Origin: Lachnospiraceae bacterium UBA3762
Lineage (GTDB): Bacteria > Bacillota > Clostridia > Lachnospirales > Lachnospiraceae
Direction of reading: 5' to 3'
DNA length: 64,000 nucleotides
Assembly (NCBI GenBank): GCA_002371615.1
Contig: DFGA01000043.1
Span: 1-64,000, forward strand
The notes under the pieces were generated by a model, which did not search any database, was not told the origin of the DNA, and worked only from the letters and a program-made list of their open reading frames with translations. The position numbers and the translations under genes are program-made. Positions 30,670-40,318 of the stretch are shown here, piece by piece (the stretch's first letter is position 1; every line of letters starts with the position of its first letter).

Positions 30670-33627
30670 ATGAGAAAGAATGTTAAGAATGACAAGGTTT
30701 TAAGAGCCATCACGATCGGTCTTGCGACAATGATAGCTGCAACATCTGCACCCGTAAATGTATGGGCTGAAGATGATGGAACCTATGATACAGAAGATGG
30801 TAACGCAGAAGCAACCGCAGAAGAAGCTGCAGAAAAGGCCGCAGAACAAACGGAAAAATCTGTAGCGAGTGCTTCCGAATCAGTTTCCGAAGCTATCGAA
30901 ATGATAACGGATGGTGGCACGGTCGAATCCGTAAAAGAGAACGGAGAAACTGTAACTGTGGATTATGATGGCGGTGCACAGGCAGAGCAGGCTGTTGCAG
31001 ATTTTTCTGCCCTTGCAGGGGTTACGGAAACGGATCCTGCTACAGTAGTTATGGTAACGGATCCTGTTACAAATGAGACTTCTACAATAACTCAGGCCCA
31101 GGTACTTGAAGACCTTGCTACACTTCCTGAAGGCTTTAATGTTAATGCAGTAATTGAATCTGAAAAGACCAATACAGCTAATGAATCCGGAGAAACAACG
31201 GACAATACAGGACTTTCGGTAGCAGCAGATATCGAGATAGTTGAGGCAGAGCTTAAGAATGCTGATAAGGCTTCCAAGGCGGCAGATGAAAGTGCTAAGG
31301 AGGCTGCTGGGAGCGTTGATAGTGCTGCGGATGTTGTTGAAAATGCCAAGAGTTCCGTTGCAGATGCAGAAGCAGCTGCAGCTCCGATCATTACAAGAAT
31401 AGAGAATGCAACTACTGCAGATGAAGTCAATGCTGCTTTTGCGGAACTTGATAAACTTACCAATGACACTATATTAGACATAGATACAAAGAGAAAGGCC
31501 TTTAATGCTCTGAAGGATAAATATGAAGAGGCCAAGAAGGAACTGACTGCTACCGAAGCTGAATATGACCGTGCAGTCGGTCATGCCAGCGCTCATGTAG
31601 GATACGCAGACAAGAAGCTGGGTGATGCTCAGGCTTACGTTGATGCACTTTCGAAAGCCTGTAAAGATGCCAAGGAAAAGCTTGGTGAAGAAGGGGCTGC
31701 AGCAAAAGATATTAACGATATGCAGAATACCTTGGATGAAAAATGGAATCACAAGAAGCCGAGTTGGGATCTCCAGAGGCCGCTTGCACAATCGGTTATT
31801 GTGAATTATTACATTCCTCAGATGATAAAGGGCGCTACGAATATACGGAATTTTGGAAAAACTACAGGTTTTGATACCCAGAACGGTAATGTATACAGGA
31901 TTCAGTATGACACAAAAGAGGAAGATGGCACAACCCTTACCCATACTCTGTACTTCAATTATGACAGAGTAGACAGAGAGGTTAACCCTGATGATCAGTG
32001 GTATAAGAACCTTGGTGAAGAAAGTGACATAATTATTTACGAGAAGTCAGAAGAAGAGTTCAGAGCCGACGAGTATCTGAAAAAATACTATGGAAAATCA
32101 ACCGCTAAAGATTTTATAGCACAATCAATAAAAGAATCAATAAAAGACTCGAGAAAAGAAGAATTAAATAAAGAATCAATTAAGAAAGGAATACAGGAAG
32201 AACATTCTGATTATACTGAAGAAGAGCTTAATAAAGCGGTTGAGGATAAAATCAAAGCAGTTGAAAAAGAAATAAACAATACAGCAAACAATGAAGCTGA
32301 CAAACAATACAAAGCAGCTGTCAATAGAGGTGATTATGCCGTATATGCATATACTGACAGTAATGGCAATACCCAGTATATTTGTAAGGCAGAATTAGAA
32401 AAGGGTTCCGAAGATCAAAGTAAAACGCTTTCCTGGTATATTAATAATAAAGGTGAGTTTAAGTGGAAGACAACCGCAGACAAACTCGATATCAGTTATA
32501 ATGAGCAAAGCGGAAAGTGGTCGGTTAACGGCAGTGAGTGCCGCCAGATAGTTCAGTCTGTTAATACTACTTCGAGCGGGATTAAGATTATTGTTGCCGA
32601 TGATAAGGGCCTTCAGAAATTCCTTGATAATGCCGGAGCTCTTGTTGATAAGTACAATGCGTACAGCGATAGCATAGATGAAGCTCAGACTGCGGTTGAT
32701 ACGGCCAAGGAGGCGACCGGTGCATTAAAGGAGCAGATAGATGCTCTTAATAGTGGCAAGGAAGCTAAGAAGTCTGCAAGACTTGAAGAGATCCAGGGCC
32801 TTATCCTCGAGTATGATCTTATGAAGTATCTCAGCGAAGAAGAGCAAGCAGCTATCTTCACGGAGAATGAGACAAGCGATATGCCTGCTCTTGATCCTAT
32901 AGGAATACTTGATAAGGTGCTCGAGAATCTTGAGAAGGATCTTAAGGATGCAGAGAATGATCTTTCGAAACTGATCGAGCAGAGAGATGAAATCGCTGAG
33001 CAGATAGCTGAGGTTCAGGAAGAAAATAATGATGGTGATGAAGGCGACGAAACCGTTACGGACGACGAAACCGTTACGGACGATGAAACCGTTACGGACG
33101 ATGAAACCGCTACAGATGACGGAACCTCTGCCGACGATGACGACGATGATGCAGCAGATGATGGAGCAGCGGCACCTGCAGGATTTACCTTCACCGGAAT
33201 ACCTTCGTATGTAACCGGAACACCCGCCATGACAACGCTTCCCGGCTTCGATTTTACAGGTGATGCAGATGGCACAGGTGCAACAGGAGTTCTCGGAGTA
33301 AGAACAGGCGGCGGTAACGGCGCAGGCGGTACCGAAGCAGATGAGGGCGGCGCAGCAGATAGCAGAACAAACGTAGCTCCCAGAGCAGACTTTGGCACAG
33401 TTAACAAAGTTCTTGGCTCTAAGCAGAACAAGGACAACAGCCAGATTGTCAAGAAGATCAAGGATAATGAAATACCTCTTGCAGAAATTCCTAACATGGA
33501 TGACGAAGTTACGATGAACTGGATGTGGCTCCTCATAATCTTCCTTCTTGGCGCAACAGGCAAGAAGATGTACGACGAGTACAAGAAGAAGAAAGAAGCA
33601 GAAGAGGCAGCAAAGATCAACAAATGA
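30670..33627 (+). CDS. large secreted coiled-coil surface protein with C-terminal membrane module (paralogue 2)
   Basis: 985 aa. Signal peptide RKNVKNDKVLRAITIGLATM... cut near VWA-ED, almost the same as in the 808-aa protein. Thr/Glu-rich N-terminal region, coiled coils (about 190-350), folded central part (about 360-650, including a Lys/Glu-rich segment with low G+C around 32100-32300), second coiled coil (about 655-790), four D-E-T-V-T-D repeats, Gly-rich linker, then DNEIPLAEIP and the membrane span MNWMWLLIIFLLGATG (about 949-965) and a basic tail. GGAGG precedes the ATG by 7 bases. Probably surface-anchored; function unknown. Confidence 0.8.
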   Translation: MRKNVKNDKVLRAITIGLATMIAATSAPVNVWAEDDGTYDTEDGNAEATAEEAAEKAAEQTEKSVASASESVSEAIEMITDGGTVESVKENGETVTVDYDGGAQAEQAVADFSALAGVTETDPATVVMVTDPVTNETSTITQAQVLEDLATLPEGFNVNAVIESEKTNTANESGETTDNTGLSVAADIEIVEAELKNADKASKAADESAKEAAGSVDSAADVVENAKSSVADAEAAAAPIITRIENATTADEVNAAFAELDKLTNDTILDIDTKRKAFNALKDKYEEAKKELTATEAEYDRAVGHASAHVGYADKKLGDAQAYVDALSKACKDAKEKLGEEGAAAKDINDMQNTLDEKWNHKKPSWDLQRPLAQSVIVNYYIPQMIKGATNIRNFGKTTGFDTQNGNVYRIQYDTKEEDGTTLTHTLYFNYDRVDREVNPDDQWYKNLGEESDIIIYEKSEEEFRADEYLKKYYGKSTAKDFIAQSIKESIKDSRKEELNKESIKKGIQEEHSDYTEEELNKAVEDKIKAVEKEINNTANNEADKQYKAAVNRGDYAVYAYTDSNGNTQYICKAELEKGSEDQSKTLSWYINNKGEFKWKTTADKLDISYNEQSGKWSVNGSECRQIVQSVNTTSSGIKIIVADDKGLQKFLDNAGALVDKYNAYSDSIDEAQTAVDTAKEATGALKEQIDALNSGKEAKKSARLEEIQGLILEYDLMKYLSEEEQAAIFTENETSDMPALDPIGILDKVLENLEKDLKDAENDLSKLIEQRDEIAEQIAEVQEENNDGDEGDETVTDDETVTDDETVTDDETATDDGTSADDDDDDAADDGAAAPAGFTFTGIPSYVTGTPAMTTLPGFDFTGDADGTGATGVLGVRTGGGNGAGGTEADEGGAADSRTNVAPRADFGTVNKVLGSKQNKDNSQIVKKIKDNEIPLAEIPNMDDEVTMNWMWLLIIFLLGATGKKMYDEYKKKKEAEEAAKINK
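33046..33117 (+). repeat. four 18-bp tandem repeats (Asp-Glu-Thr-Val-Thr-Asp)
   Basis: Four in-frame units at 33046, 33064, 33082 and 33100; the first three are nearly identical in DNA, the fourth is diverging. They make a flexible acidic spacer before the C-terminal anchor; recent expansion is likely. Confidence 0.88.
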
Positions 33628-33645
33628 TCAAAGCAGAATAAGCAG

Positions 33646-33674
33646 TTGTAATTTGTGTCCGTAAGTGGTATAAT
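33646..33674 (+). promoter_or_regulatory. promoter of the 84-aa protein gene
   Basis: TTGTAA (33646-33651) and TATAAT (33669-33674), spacer exactly 17, 51 bases before the ATG at 33725. Confidence 0.75.
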
Positions 33675-33724
33675 TGTCACAAATACAAATGGATGTATTG
33701 TTTTGATTTAGAAAGGCAAAGAAA

Positions 33725-33979
33725 ATGCAGGTTGGTGCAGTTAGTATGGCGATGCCAATGCCATACGTCTACAATACAAACAGAGTCGATCGTGCATCGA
33801 TGAACAAGATCGAGCCGATAGAGGATGATGTGCTTGCATCGAAGACAGACTTCAGTGATCTTGCGGATGATGAGAACGTTAATCCTCTTGCAATGGGTCA
33901 GTCGAAGGACTTTGCGGGAATTCTCGACATGCAGATGCAGATGAGTGCATTAAATGCCTCAAGACTTGGATTAGAGTAG
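33725..33979 (+). CDS. small Met-rich cytosolic protein, uncharacterised
   Basis: 84 aa with no signal peptide or membrane span. The first residues (MQVGAVSMAMPMPYVYNTNRV) are Met/Pro-rich and the C-terminal third (DFAGILDMQMQMSALNASRLG) looks like an amphipathic helix. Its own promoter and terminator frame it as a single-gene unit, which argues that it is real and expressed. I do not recognise the family. Confidence 0.75.
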   Translation: MQVGAVSMAMPMPYVYNTNRVDRASMNKIEPIEDDVLASKTDFSDLADDENVNPLAMGQSKDFAGILDMQMQMSALNASRLGLE

Positions 33980-33996
33980 TTTGTATTTGTAAATGT

Positions 33997-34044
33997 AAGA
34001 AACGGTTCCGGTTTTCATATTTGTTAATCGGAACCGTTTCTTTT
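33997..34044 (+). terminator. Rho-independent terminator
   Basis: Fourteen-base-pair stem (33997-34010 with 34029-34042), 18-base AT-rich loop, then TT after the paired AAGAAA/TTTCTT (TTTCTTTT in all). Ends the 84-aa gene. Confidence 0.88.
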
Positions 34045-34063
34045 ATGCTAAAGGAAGTTATTA

Positions 34064-35689
34064 ATGATAGATGTTCTGTCTGTAGACAATATGAGAAATA
34101 GTGATGCGGCAACAATTGCGGCAGGTACAGCAGGCGCCGAGCTTATGATGCGGGCAGCACGCGGTGTATTTGAAACTGTGCCATGGACTGCACCGGTTGC
34201 CATAGTGTGCGGGAGCGGAAACAACGCCGGAGACGGGTATGCCCTTGCCTTGTGTCTTGATGAAGCCGGTATCGACTGCACCATAATATGTTTATACGAC
34301 AGGTATTCTGCGGACGGGAAGTACTATTACGATAAATGTGTGGATTCGGGGGTCAAAATCATACATTTGCATAACCCGGAGAGCGATCCTGAAAACTGTG
34401 GGGACAAAGGCACTGATCTTGGTAAGTATGCCACGGTGGTTGACTGCCTTCTCGGAACAGGATTTAAGGGTGATGTAAGAGCCGATCTTGCAGATGTCAT
34501 TGAAAGTATCAATAGCAGCGGAGCTTATATTGTAAGTGTCGACATAAACAGCGGCCTTAACGGTGATACGGGAATGACATCCTGCTGCGTACACTCTGAT
34601 CTGACTGTTTCGGTCGGATCATATAAACCCGGGCATTTCCTTAATATGGCCAAAGATGTTATGAAAGAAAAGGTTAACGTTGATATAGGAATAAAACCGC
34701 AGGACCGGGCTTATAAACTGGTTGAAGAGAACGATATCAAGGATGTCCTCGGCACCAGAAGGAATTATTCAAACAAAGGTACATACGGATATATTGCACT
34801 CATTGGCGGAAGTACGAGATACAGCGGAGCGATAAGGCTTGCATACCTCGCAAACGCTGCAATGCGCAGCGGAGCCGGTGTTGTGAAGGTTGCGCTTCCG
34901 GGAGAACTGGTTCATGATGTTGCATCCCATATTCTGGAGAGTACGATTTTTCCCCTGTCAGGCAAAAGCAGAGTTATGTCAACCAACGAGCCGGGTCATT
35001 CAGATGGCGCCAAATTGTGTGAGGCTCAGCCGGTCGACATAGAAGTAGCATATAATCCGGAGGAGATAGATGAACTGACCTCAAATGTCAAAACGGTCGC
35101 ATTCGGAATGGGCATAGGAACAGGAAGCGGGGCATCAGAGATCCTTGGACATCTGCTTACGAAATATACAGGAAATCTCATAGTTGATGCAGACGGTCTG
35201 ACACTTCTGTCAAAAATTGACTTAGACAGTCAAAAACTAAAACCCCGCAGTATTATACTTACTCCGCATATTAAGGAGTTTTCAAGGCTGACCGGAAAGC
35301 AGATACCCGAAATACTTGAAGATCCTATCGGGATAGCAAGAGATTACGCAGCAGGAACCGGTGCGGTCGTTTTGCTTAAAGGCCCTTCGACGATCGTTAC
35401 GGATGGAAATGAGGTTTACATAACTGATAAAGGCTGCCCGGGAATGGCAACCGCGGGAAGCGGAGATGTTCTTTCGGGTATACTTGTGGCAGTGATTTCA
35501 TATATAATAGGAAATGATGATACAAAGACCAAGAAAGATGTTTGCTTTGCGACGGCTGTTGCGGCTTATATTAACGGGGCAGCGGGCGAGGCAGCGCAAA
35601 CCGGGTTCGGGAGCATCAGCATGACGGCCGGCGACACAGTCAGTGCTATTCCCGAGGTCATACAAAGATTGTCTGCCGGCAAATGCTGA
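34064..35689 (+). CDS. nnr: bifunctional NAD(P)H-hydrate epimerase / ADP-dependent dehydratase
   Basis: 541 aa, a fusion of YjeF-N epimerase (residues about 1-215; GSGNNAGDGYALA and DCLLGTGFKGDVR) and YjeF-C dehydratase (about 225-535; IGGSTRYSGAIRLAYLA, VDADGLTLL, LTPHIKEFSRL and PGMATAGSGDVLSGI). It repairs hydrated NADH/NADPH. An AAAGGAAG ribosome site is 7 bases before the ATG. One base after its stop begins a hybrid histidine kinase. Confidence 0.93.
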   Translation: MIDVLSVDNMRNSDAATIAAGTAGAELMMRAARGVFETVPWTAPVAIVCGSGNNAGDGYALALCLDEAGIDCTIICLYDRYSADGKYYYDKCVDSGVKIIHLHNPESDPENCGDKGTDLGKYATVVDCLLGTGFKGDVRADLADVIESINSSGAYIVSVDINSGLNGDTGMTSCCVHSDLTVSVGSYKPGHFLNMAKDVMKEKVNVDIGIKPQDRAYKLVEENDIKDVLGTRRNYSNKGTYGYIALIGGSTRYSGAIRLAYLANAAMRSGAGVVKVALPGELVHDVASHILESTIFPLSGKSRVMSTNEPGHSDGAKLCEAQPVDIEVAYNPEEIDELTSNVKTVAFGMGIGTGSGASEILGHLLTKYTGNLIVDADGLTLLSKIDLDSQKLKPRSIILTPHIKEFSRLTGKQIPEILEDPIGIARDYAAGTGAVVLLKGPSTIVTDGNEVYITDKGCPGMATAGSGDVLSGILVAVISYIIGNDDTKTKKDVCFATAVAAYINGAAGEAAQTGFGSISMTAGDTVSAIPEVIQRLSAGKC

Positions 35690-35690
35690 T

Positions 35691-37610
35691 ATGTACTCAA
35701 TACCACCTAAGACCTATTTTGAGATATCATCGCTGGGATTCCTCCTGGTTCTATATTTTCTTTCCTTCCTTGATTCGAACCGTAAGATCCGCTCGTTCAG
35801 GCTCTTTAGGTATCTCGAGATCAATATGCTCCTTGCACTTATTGTCAGTATACTGACATATACTTTTGCATTTCCCGGACTTGGTACGCCTGTTTTTATA
35901 TGTACGATACTCAGAACTCTTGATTCCGTATTATGTGTCAGTGCATCGCGGGCATTTGCAGTGTATCTTCTGGAGTATGTTGATGCCGAGGGACGCTTAA
36001 AGCCGGTCTCTGTTATCGGGAAAATTCTGTTTTCGACATATATCATTCTTATGATCCTGAATCTCCCTCTTAAGTTTATCCTCTGGTATGCACCTGACGG
36101 AACGTATATGCACGGCAGTCTGTTTGTGCCCATAGTATTTGCAACTCCTGTATACTATCTTACAAGCGGCATACTTATACTGATCCGCCGTATCAAGACA
36201 CTTGGAACAAGAGAGAAGGTTGCACTGTCGATAGCATCTTTTGTCACGCTTTTCGGTACCGTGATCCAGGCTGTAACAAACGGGGCTCTTCTGCTGTCGC
36301 TTCCCTTCGGGTCGGTAGGTATCTTTGTCCTGTATTTTTCACTAGAGACGTCCGATTATCATCAGCTTCTAAAGAGCAATGAAATGTTAAGGCTTGCCGA
36401 ACAGGACGCTATCAAGGCAAACCGTGCAAAGAGTGATTTTCTGGCAAGCATGTCCCATGAGATCCGTACCCCGCTAAATGCGGTGCTTGGTATGGACGAG
36501 CTTATATTGCTTGAGACGGAAGGAAAGGAAGAGGCAGATGTAACACTTCTTGACCACATCAGGGAATACGCCCAGAACATTCAGGATGCCGGTGGTGTAC
36601 TCCTCTCCGTTATCAACGACATACTCGACCTTTCCAAGATAGAATCAGGTAAAATGGAGATCAAACCGGTCTCTTACAGTCTTAATACTCTCGTTGATGA
36701 TGTTGCTACGATAGTCAGGGTAAAGGCTGAACAGAAGGGTCTTGCCTACATACAGAAGATATCCCCGGATATCTGTCGGAACCTGATCGGGGATGAACTT
36801 CGGATCCGTCAGATAATGATCAATCTTCTTAATAATGCCGTAAAATATACGGAGGCGGGAGAGGTTGAACTTGATATTTCCGAGAAGAATCAGACGGAAA
36901 ACAGCGTAACACTTTGTATCAGTGTCAGGGATACGGGAGTGGGGATCAAACAGGAAGATCTTCCCAAGGTATTCGGAGATTTTCAGAGGCTCGACGAGGA
37001 GCAAAATCGTGGAATTGAGGGTACAGGCTTAGGACTGTCCATAGTAAAACGCATGACCGGTCTTATGAACGGACAGGTAGGCGTTGAGAGCGAATATCAA
37101 AAGGGCTCGGTATTTACCGCACAGATCCCTCAGCAGATTGACAAGAATGCCGTCAAAGGGCAAACTTCACCTGACCAGAAGTACCAAAAGCTCAGGGAAG
37201 CACTTACGTTTCGTGCACCGGACTGCCGCTTCCTGGTGGTGGATGATAACCGCTTAAACCTCCTTGTTGCCAAGCGTTTCCTGGATGGCCTTGAAGGGGT
37301 GATCGATACAGCCATGAGCGGATTGGAGGCTCTTGAGAAGATGAGAGTGAATAAATACGATATCATCTTCATGGATCATATGATGCCGGATCTTGACGGG
37401 ATACAGACATACGAAATGTCCCTGTCCGATCCCGAGAACAAAAACCTAGCCACCCCGGTTATCATGATGACTGCCAATGCACTCAGCGGAATGCGCGAAG
37501 AATATCTGTCAAAGGGCTTTGCCGATTATGTCAGCAAACCGGTGGAGATCAGGGAACTGTTAAAAACCGTCGGACGGCATCTTCCGGATGAAAAGAAAAC
37601 TATGATATGA
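35691..37610 (+). CDS. hybrid sensor histidine kinase (membrane sensor, HisKA, HATPase, receiver)
   Basis: 639 aa. Seven hydrophobic segments (about 10-225) form a membrane sensor; a short coiled coil leads to HisKA with SHEIRTPLNAV (His near 254), then HATPase_c (NLLNNAVKY, DTGVGI, GTGLGLSI) and a receiver domain (LVVDDNRLN, phospho-acceptor Asp near 561 in IIFMDHMMPDLDG, and the Lys in YVSKPVE). A classic phosphorelay hybrid; the downstream phosphotransfer protein and regulator are not nearby. I chose ATG 35691 because upstream in-frame codons lie inside nnr. Ligand unknown. Confidence 0.88.
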   Translation: MYSIPPKTYFEISSLGFLLVLYFLSFLDSNRKIRSFRLFRYLEINMLLALIVSILTYTFAFPGLGTPVFICTILRTLDSVLCVSASRAFAVYLLEYVDAEGRLKPVSVIGKILFSTYIILMILNLPLKFILWYAPDGTYMHGSLFVPIVFATPVYYLTSGILILIRRIKTLGTREKVALSIASFVTLFGTVIQAVTNGALLLSLPFGSVGIFVLYFSLETSDYHQLLKSNEMLRLAEQDAIKANRAKSDFLASMSHEIRTPLNAVLGMDELILLETEGKEEADVTLLDHIREYAQNIQDAGGVLLSVINDILDLSKIESGKMEIKPVSYSLNTLVDDVATIVRVKAEQKGLAYIQKISPDICRNLIGDELRIRQIMINLLNNAVKYTEAGEVELDISEKNQTENSVTLCISVRDTGVGIKQEDLPKVFGDFQRLDEEQNRGIEGTGLGLSIVKRMTGLMNGQVGVESEYQKGSVFTAQIPQQIDKNAVKGQTSPDQKYQKLREALTFRAPDCRFLVVDDNRLNLLVAKRFLDGLEGVIDTAMSGLEALEKMRVNKYDIIFMDHMMPDLDGIQTYEMSLSDPENKNLATPVIMMTANALSGMREEYLSKGFADYVSKPVEIRELLKTVGRHLPDEKKTMI

Positions 37611-37723
37611 TTTTGCCCCTTTGACGCGTTAGCATAATAACTTGCAAAAAATAATTAAAGTGGTAACATATTGTTTTACTTGTGACAGAAGTGAAACTAT
37701 ATTTTAATAGGAAGTGTTTTGTT

Positions 37724-40318
37724 GTGCCAGAAGAAAACAAAGGGCCGGGGTTTATTGAAAAACTGTGCGCCTTCATAGTAGACAAGAGAAATCTGTTTTT
37801 TCTGATTTTTATTCTGTTAGCGATATTCTCGGCATTCTCACGCAACTGGGTCGGTGTTGAGAATGATATGTCGTATTATCTCGCAGATACAACCGAAACC
37901 AAACAGGGTATTGACCTTATGGCGGAAGAGTTTGTGACATACGGTACCTGTACTTTTATGGTCGCAAACGTATCCTATGAGCAGGGTGAGAGACTGGCCA
38001 GATCCATCGAGGATATGGAGGGTGTCTTTTCCGTTGATTATGAAGATACGAAAGAGTATTACAACAACGGCTGCGCGAAATTTGCCGTAACCTTCGATTA
38101 TCCGGAGGATGACGACAGGTGTCTTGAAGTACAGGACAGGATCAAGGCTTTTCTTGACGATAAAGATTATTATCTTGATACAAATCTCGGAGACATTCAG
38201 GCGGAACTGATCGACAACGAGATGAATACCATATCGGTTATTGTCGTTATCATAGTTCTCGGGGTACTTCTCCTTACAACGGAAGCATATGCGGAGATTC
38301 CGGTACTGCTCATTACTTTCGGCGGCGCAGCGGTACTTCAGATGGGAACAAACTTTGTGTTTGGCACCATCAGTTTCGTGTCAAATTCGGTAACAATTGT
38401 TCTGCAGCTTGCCCTTTCAATTGACTACGCCATCATATATCTTAACCGTTACAAAGAAGAACACCAGACTCTTTCTCCACGTGAGGCTGCGATAACAGCC
38501 CTTACCAAAGCCATTCCCGAGATATCGGGCAGTTCCCTTACGACTATCGGAGGTCTTGTCGCCATGACATTCATGCAGTACAAGATGGGTCCGGACATGG
38601 GTATAGTGCTGATCAAGGCAATTATTCTGAGCCTTGTTGCAGTGTTCCTGCTGATGCCCGGCGTTGTCATGGTGTTTGCACCTCTTATGGATAAGACCAA
38701 ACACAAAAATTTTATCCCCAAGATCACAGCTATTGCAAAGTTTGATTACAAGAGCCGTTTTCTGATCGCACCGGTATTTGTTGCGGTTATAATCGGTGCA
38801 TTCTTTATATCCAACAAATGCCATTATGCGTATGGATACAGCAGTATCACACCACCAATCAAAAACGATGTCCAGATCGCCAAGGAAATGATCAAAGACA
38901 ATTTCGAGTCGAAGAATTTTGTTGCGGTCATTGTACCGGCAGGTGACTATGACAAGGAAAAATCACTGCTTGAGAATTACGAAGCGAGGGAAGAAGTTGA
39001 TCATGCCGTGGGTCTTGCAAATACCGATGCCATAGGCGGATATACACTTACGGACAAGCTTACTCCCCGACAGTTTTCGGAGCTGATCAATATCGATTAC
39101 GAGCTGGCGGAACTTGTGTACACAGCTTATGCGGTCGATGATGAAGATTACGGCAAGGCTGTTAACGGGCTCGAAGATTACAGAGTTCCTCTTATCGATA
39201 TGTTCATGTTCGTACACAAGGAAGTCGAAGAAGGCTATGTGACCCTTGATGAAGATACCCAAAAGACCCTTGACGATGCATACAAGCTTATGAATTTTGC
39301 CAAGACGCAGCTTCAGGGCGAGAACTACTCGAGAATGCTTGTGTACCTTGATATGCCGGAAGATAAGCAGGATGAGATATACAACTTTATAGATGAAATG
39401 CACACCATGGCCTACCAGTACTACGACGAATGCCTTGTATGCGGGGAGAGCGTCAGTGAATACGACCTGAAAAAATCATTCTCCAGGGATAATCTGGTCG
39501 TTAATATAGTATCGATACTTGCCGTACTTGTAGTGCTGCTGTTTACGTTCAAGTCTGCCGGAATGCCGGTACTGCTTATTGCTGTGATTCAGGGAAGTAT
39601 ATGGATCAACTTCTCGATCCCGACGATCATGCATAATGATATTTTCTTTATGAGTTACCTGATTGTCTCGTCCATCCAGATGGGTGCGAATATTGACTAT
39701 GCCATAGTCATAGCCAGCCGTTATACGGAACTTCGTGAAACCATGGGCAGAAGAGATGCGATAATAGATACCATGAACCTGTCGTTCCCGACAATAGTAA
39801 CATCAGGTCCCATGCTTGCACTTGCGGGGATCACAATAGGACGGCTTACATCCGATGCCGCTATTTATAATATCGGACAGTGCCTCGGTATCGGTACACT
39901 CATTTCCATCTTCATTACCCTGTTTGTCCTCCCGCAGATACTTCTTGTGGGTGACACGATCATATCGAAGACAGCGTTCGTTATGAACATGCCCATCAGA
40001 AACAGAAGTGCATCCGGTCTTATCCGTGTTGATGGTGCCATAAGAGGACAGATCAATGGTACAGTAACAGGTACGATGACCGCAATCGTCCGCGGAAGCG
40101 TATCGGCATTTATCGATGCGGGTAACATGGAAGTAATAGATGAACAGCTTCCGGCGATAGGAGACAAGTCGGCGGATGATATTGTTGATGCCGATCCCCG
40201 GATGGAAGATAAGCCGGAGCACGAGATGCAACCGGATGATCCGGCTCCTGACGAAGCGGGTTCTAAACGGATTGACTCTCAAGAAAGATCAGAGGAGGGC
40301 GAAAATGATGAAGATTAA
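37724..40318 (+). CDS. MMPL/RND-superfamily membrane transporter
   Basis: About 864 aa with twelve membrane spans in the RND pattern: one span, a large external loop (about 50-150), five spans with LSIDYAIIYLNRYKEE, a second external loop (about 385-590), then six spans with NIDYAIVIASRYTE. The paired I-D-Y motifs are the MMPL proton-relay positions. The last 100 residues are acidic and disordered. GTG 37724 has AGGAAG 9 bases before; GTG 37682 is in frame but has no ribosome site. Overlaps the next gene by 14 bases, so the two products likely form one export or surface-assembly complex. Substrate (lipid, peptide or glycan) unknown. Confidence 0.85.
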   Translation: MPEENKGPGFIEKLCAFIVDKRNLFFLIFILLAIFSAFSRNWVGVENDMSYYLADTTETKQGIDLMAEEFVTYGTCTFMVANVSYEQGERLARSIEDMEGVFSVDYEDTKEYYNNGCAKFAVTFDYPEDDDRCLEVQDRIKAFLDDKDYYLDTNLGDIQAELIDNEMNTISVIVVIIVLGVLLLTTEAYAEIPVLLITFGGAAVLQMGTNFVFGTISFVSNSVTIVLQLALSIDYAIIYLNRYKEEHQTLSPREAAITALTKAIPEISGSSLTTIGGLVAMTFMQYKMGPDMGIVLIKAIILSLVAVFLLMPGVVMVFAPLMDKTKHKNFIPKITAIAKFDYKSRFLIAPVFVAVIIGAFFISNKCHYAYGYSSITPPIKNDVQIAKEMIKDNFESKNFVAVIVPAGDYDKEKSLLENYEAREEVDHAVGLANTDAIGGYTLTDKLTPRQFSELINIDYELAELVYTAYAVDDEDYGKAVNGLEDYRVPLIDMFMFVHKEVEEGYVTLDEDTQKTLDDAYKLMNFAKTQLQGENYSRMLVYLDMPEDKQDEIYNFIDEMHTMAYQYYDECLVCGESVSEYDLKKSFSRDNLVVNIVSILAVLVVLLFTFKSAGMPVLLIAVIQGSIWINFSIPTIMHNDIFFMSYLIVSSIQMGANIDYAIVIASRYTELRETMGRRDAIIDTMNLSFPTIVTSGPMLALAGITIGRLTSDAAIYNIGQCLGIGTLISIFITLFVLPQILLVGDTIISKTAFVMNMPIRNRSASGLIRVDGAIRGQINGTVTGTMTAIVRGSVSAFIDAGNMEVIDEQLPAIGDKSADDIVDADPRMEDKPEHEMQPDDPAPDEAGSKRIDSQERSEEGENDED

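Noticed and set aside
33046..33117. Regular short repeats considered as a CRISPR fragment
   Set aside because: Units are 18 bp with no spacers, in frame inside a coding sequence.
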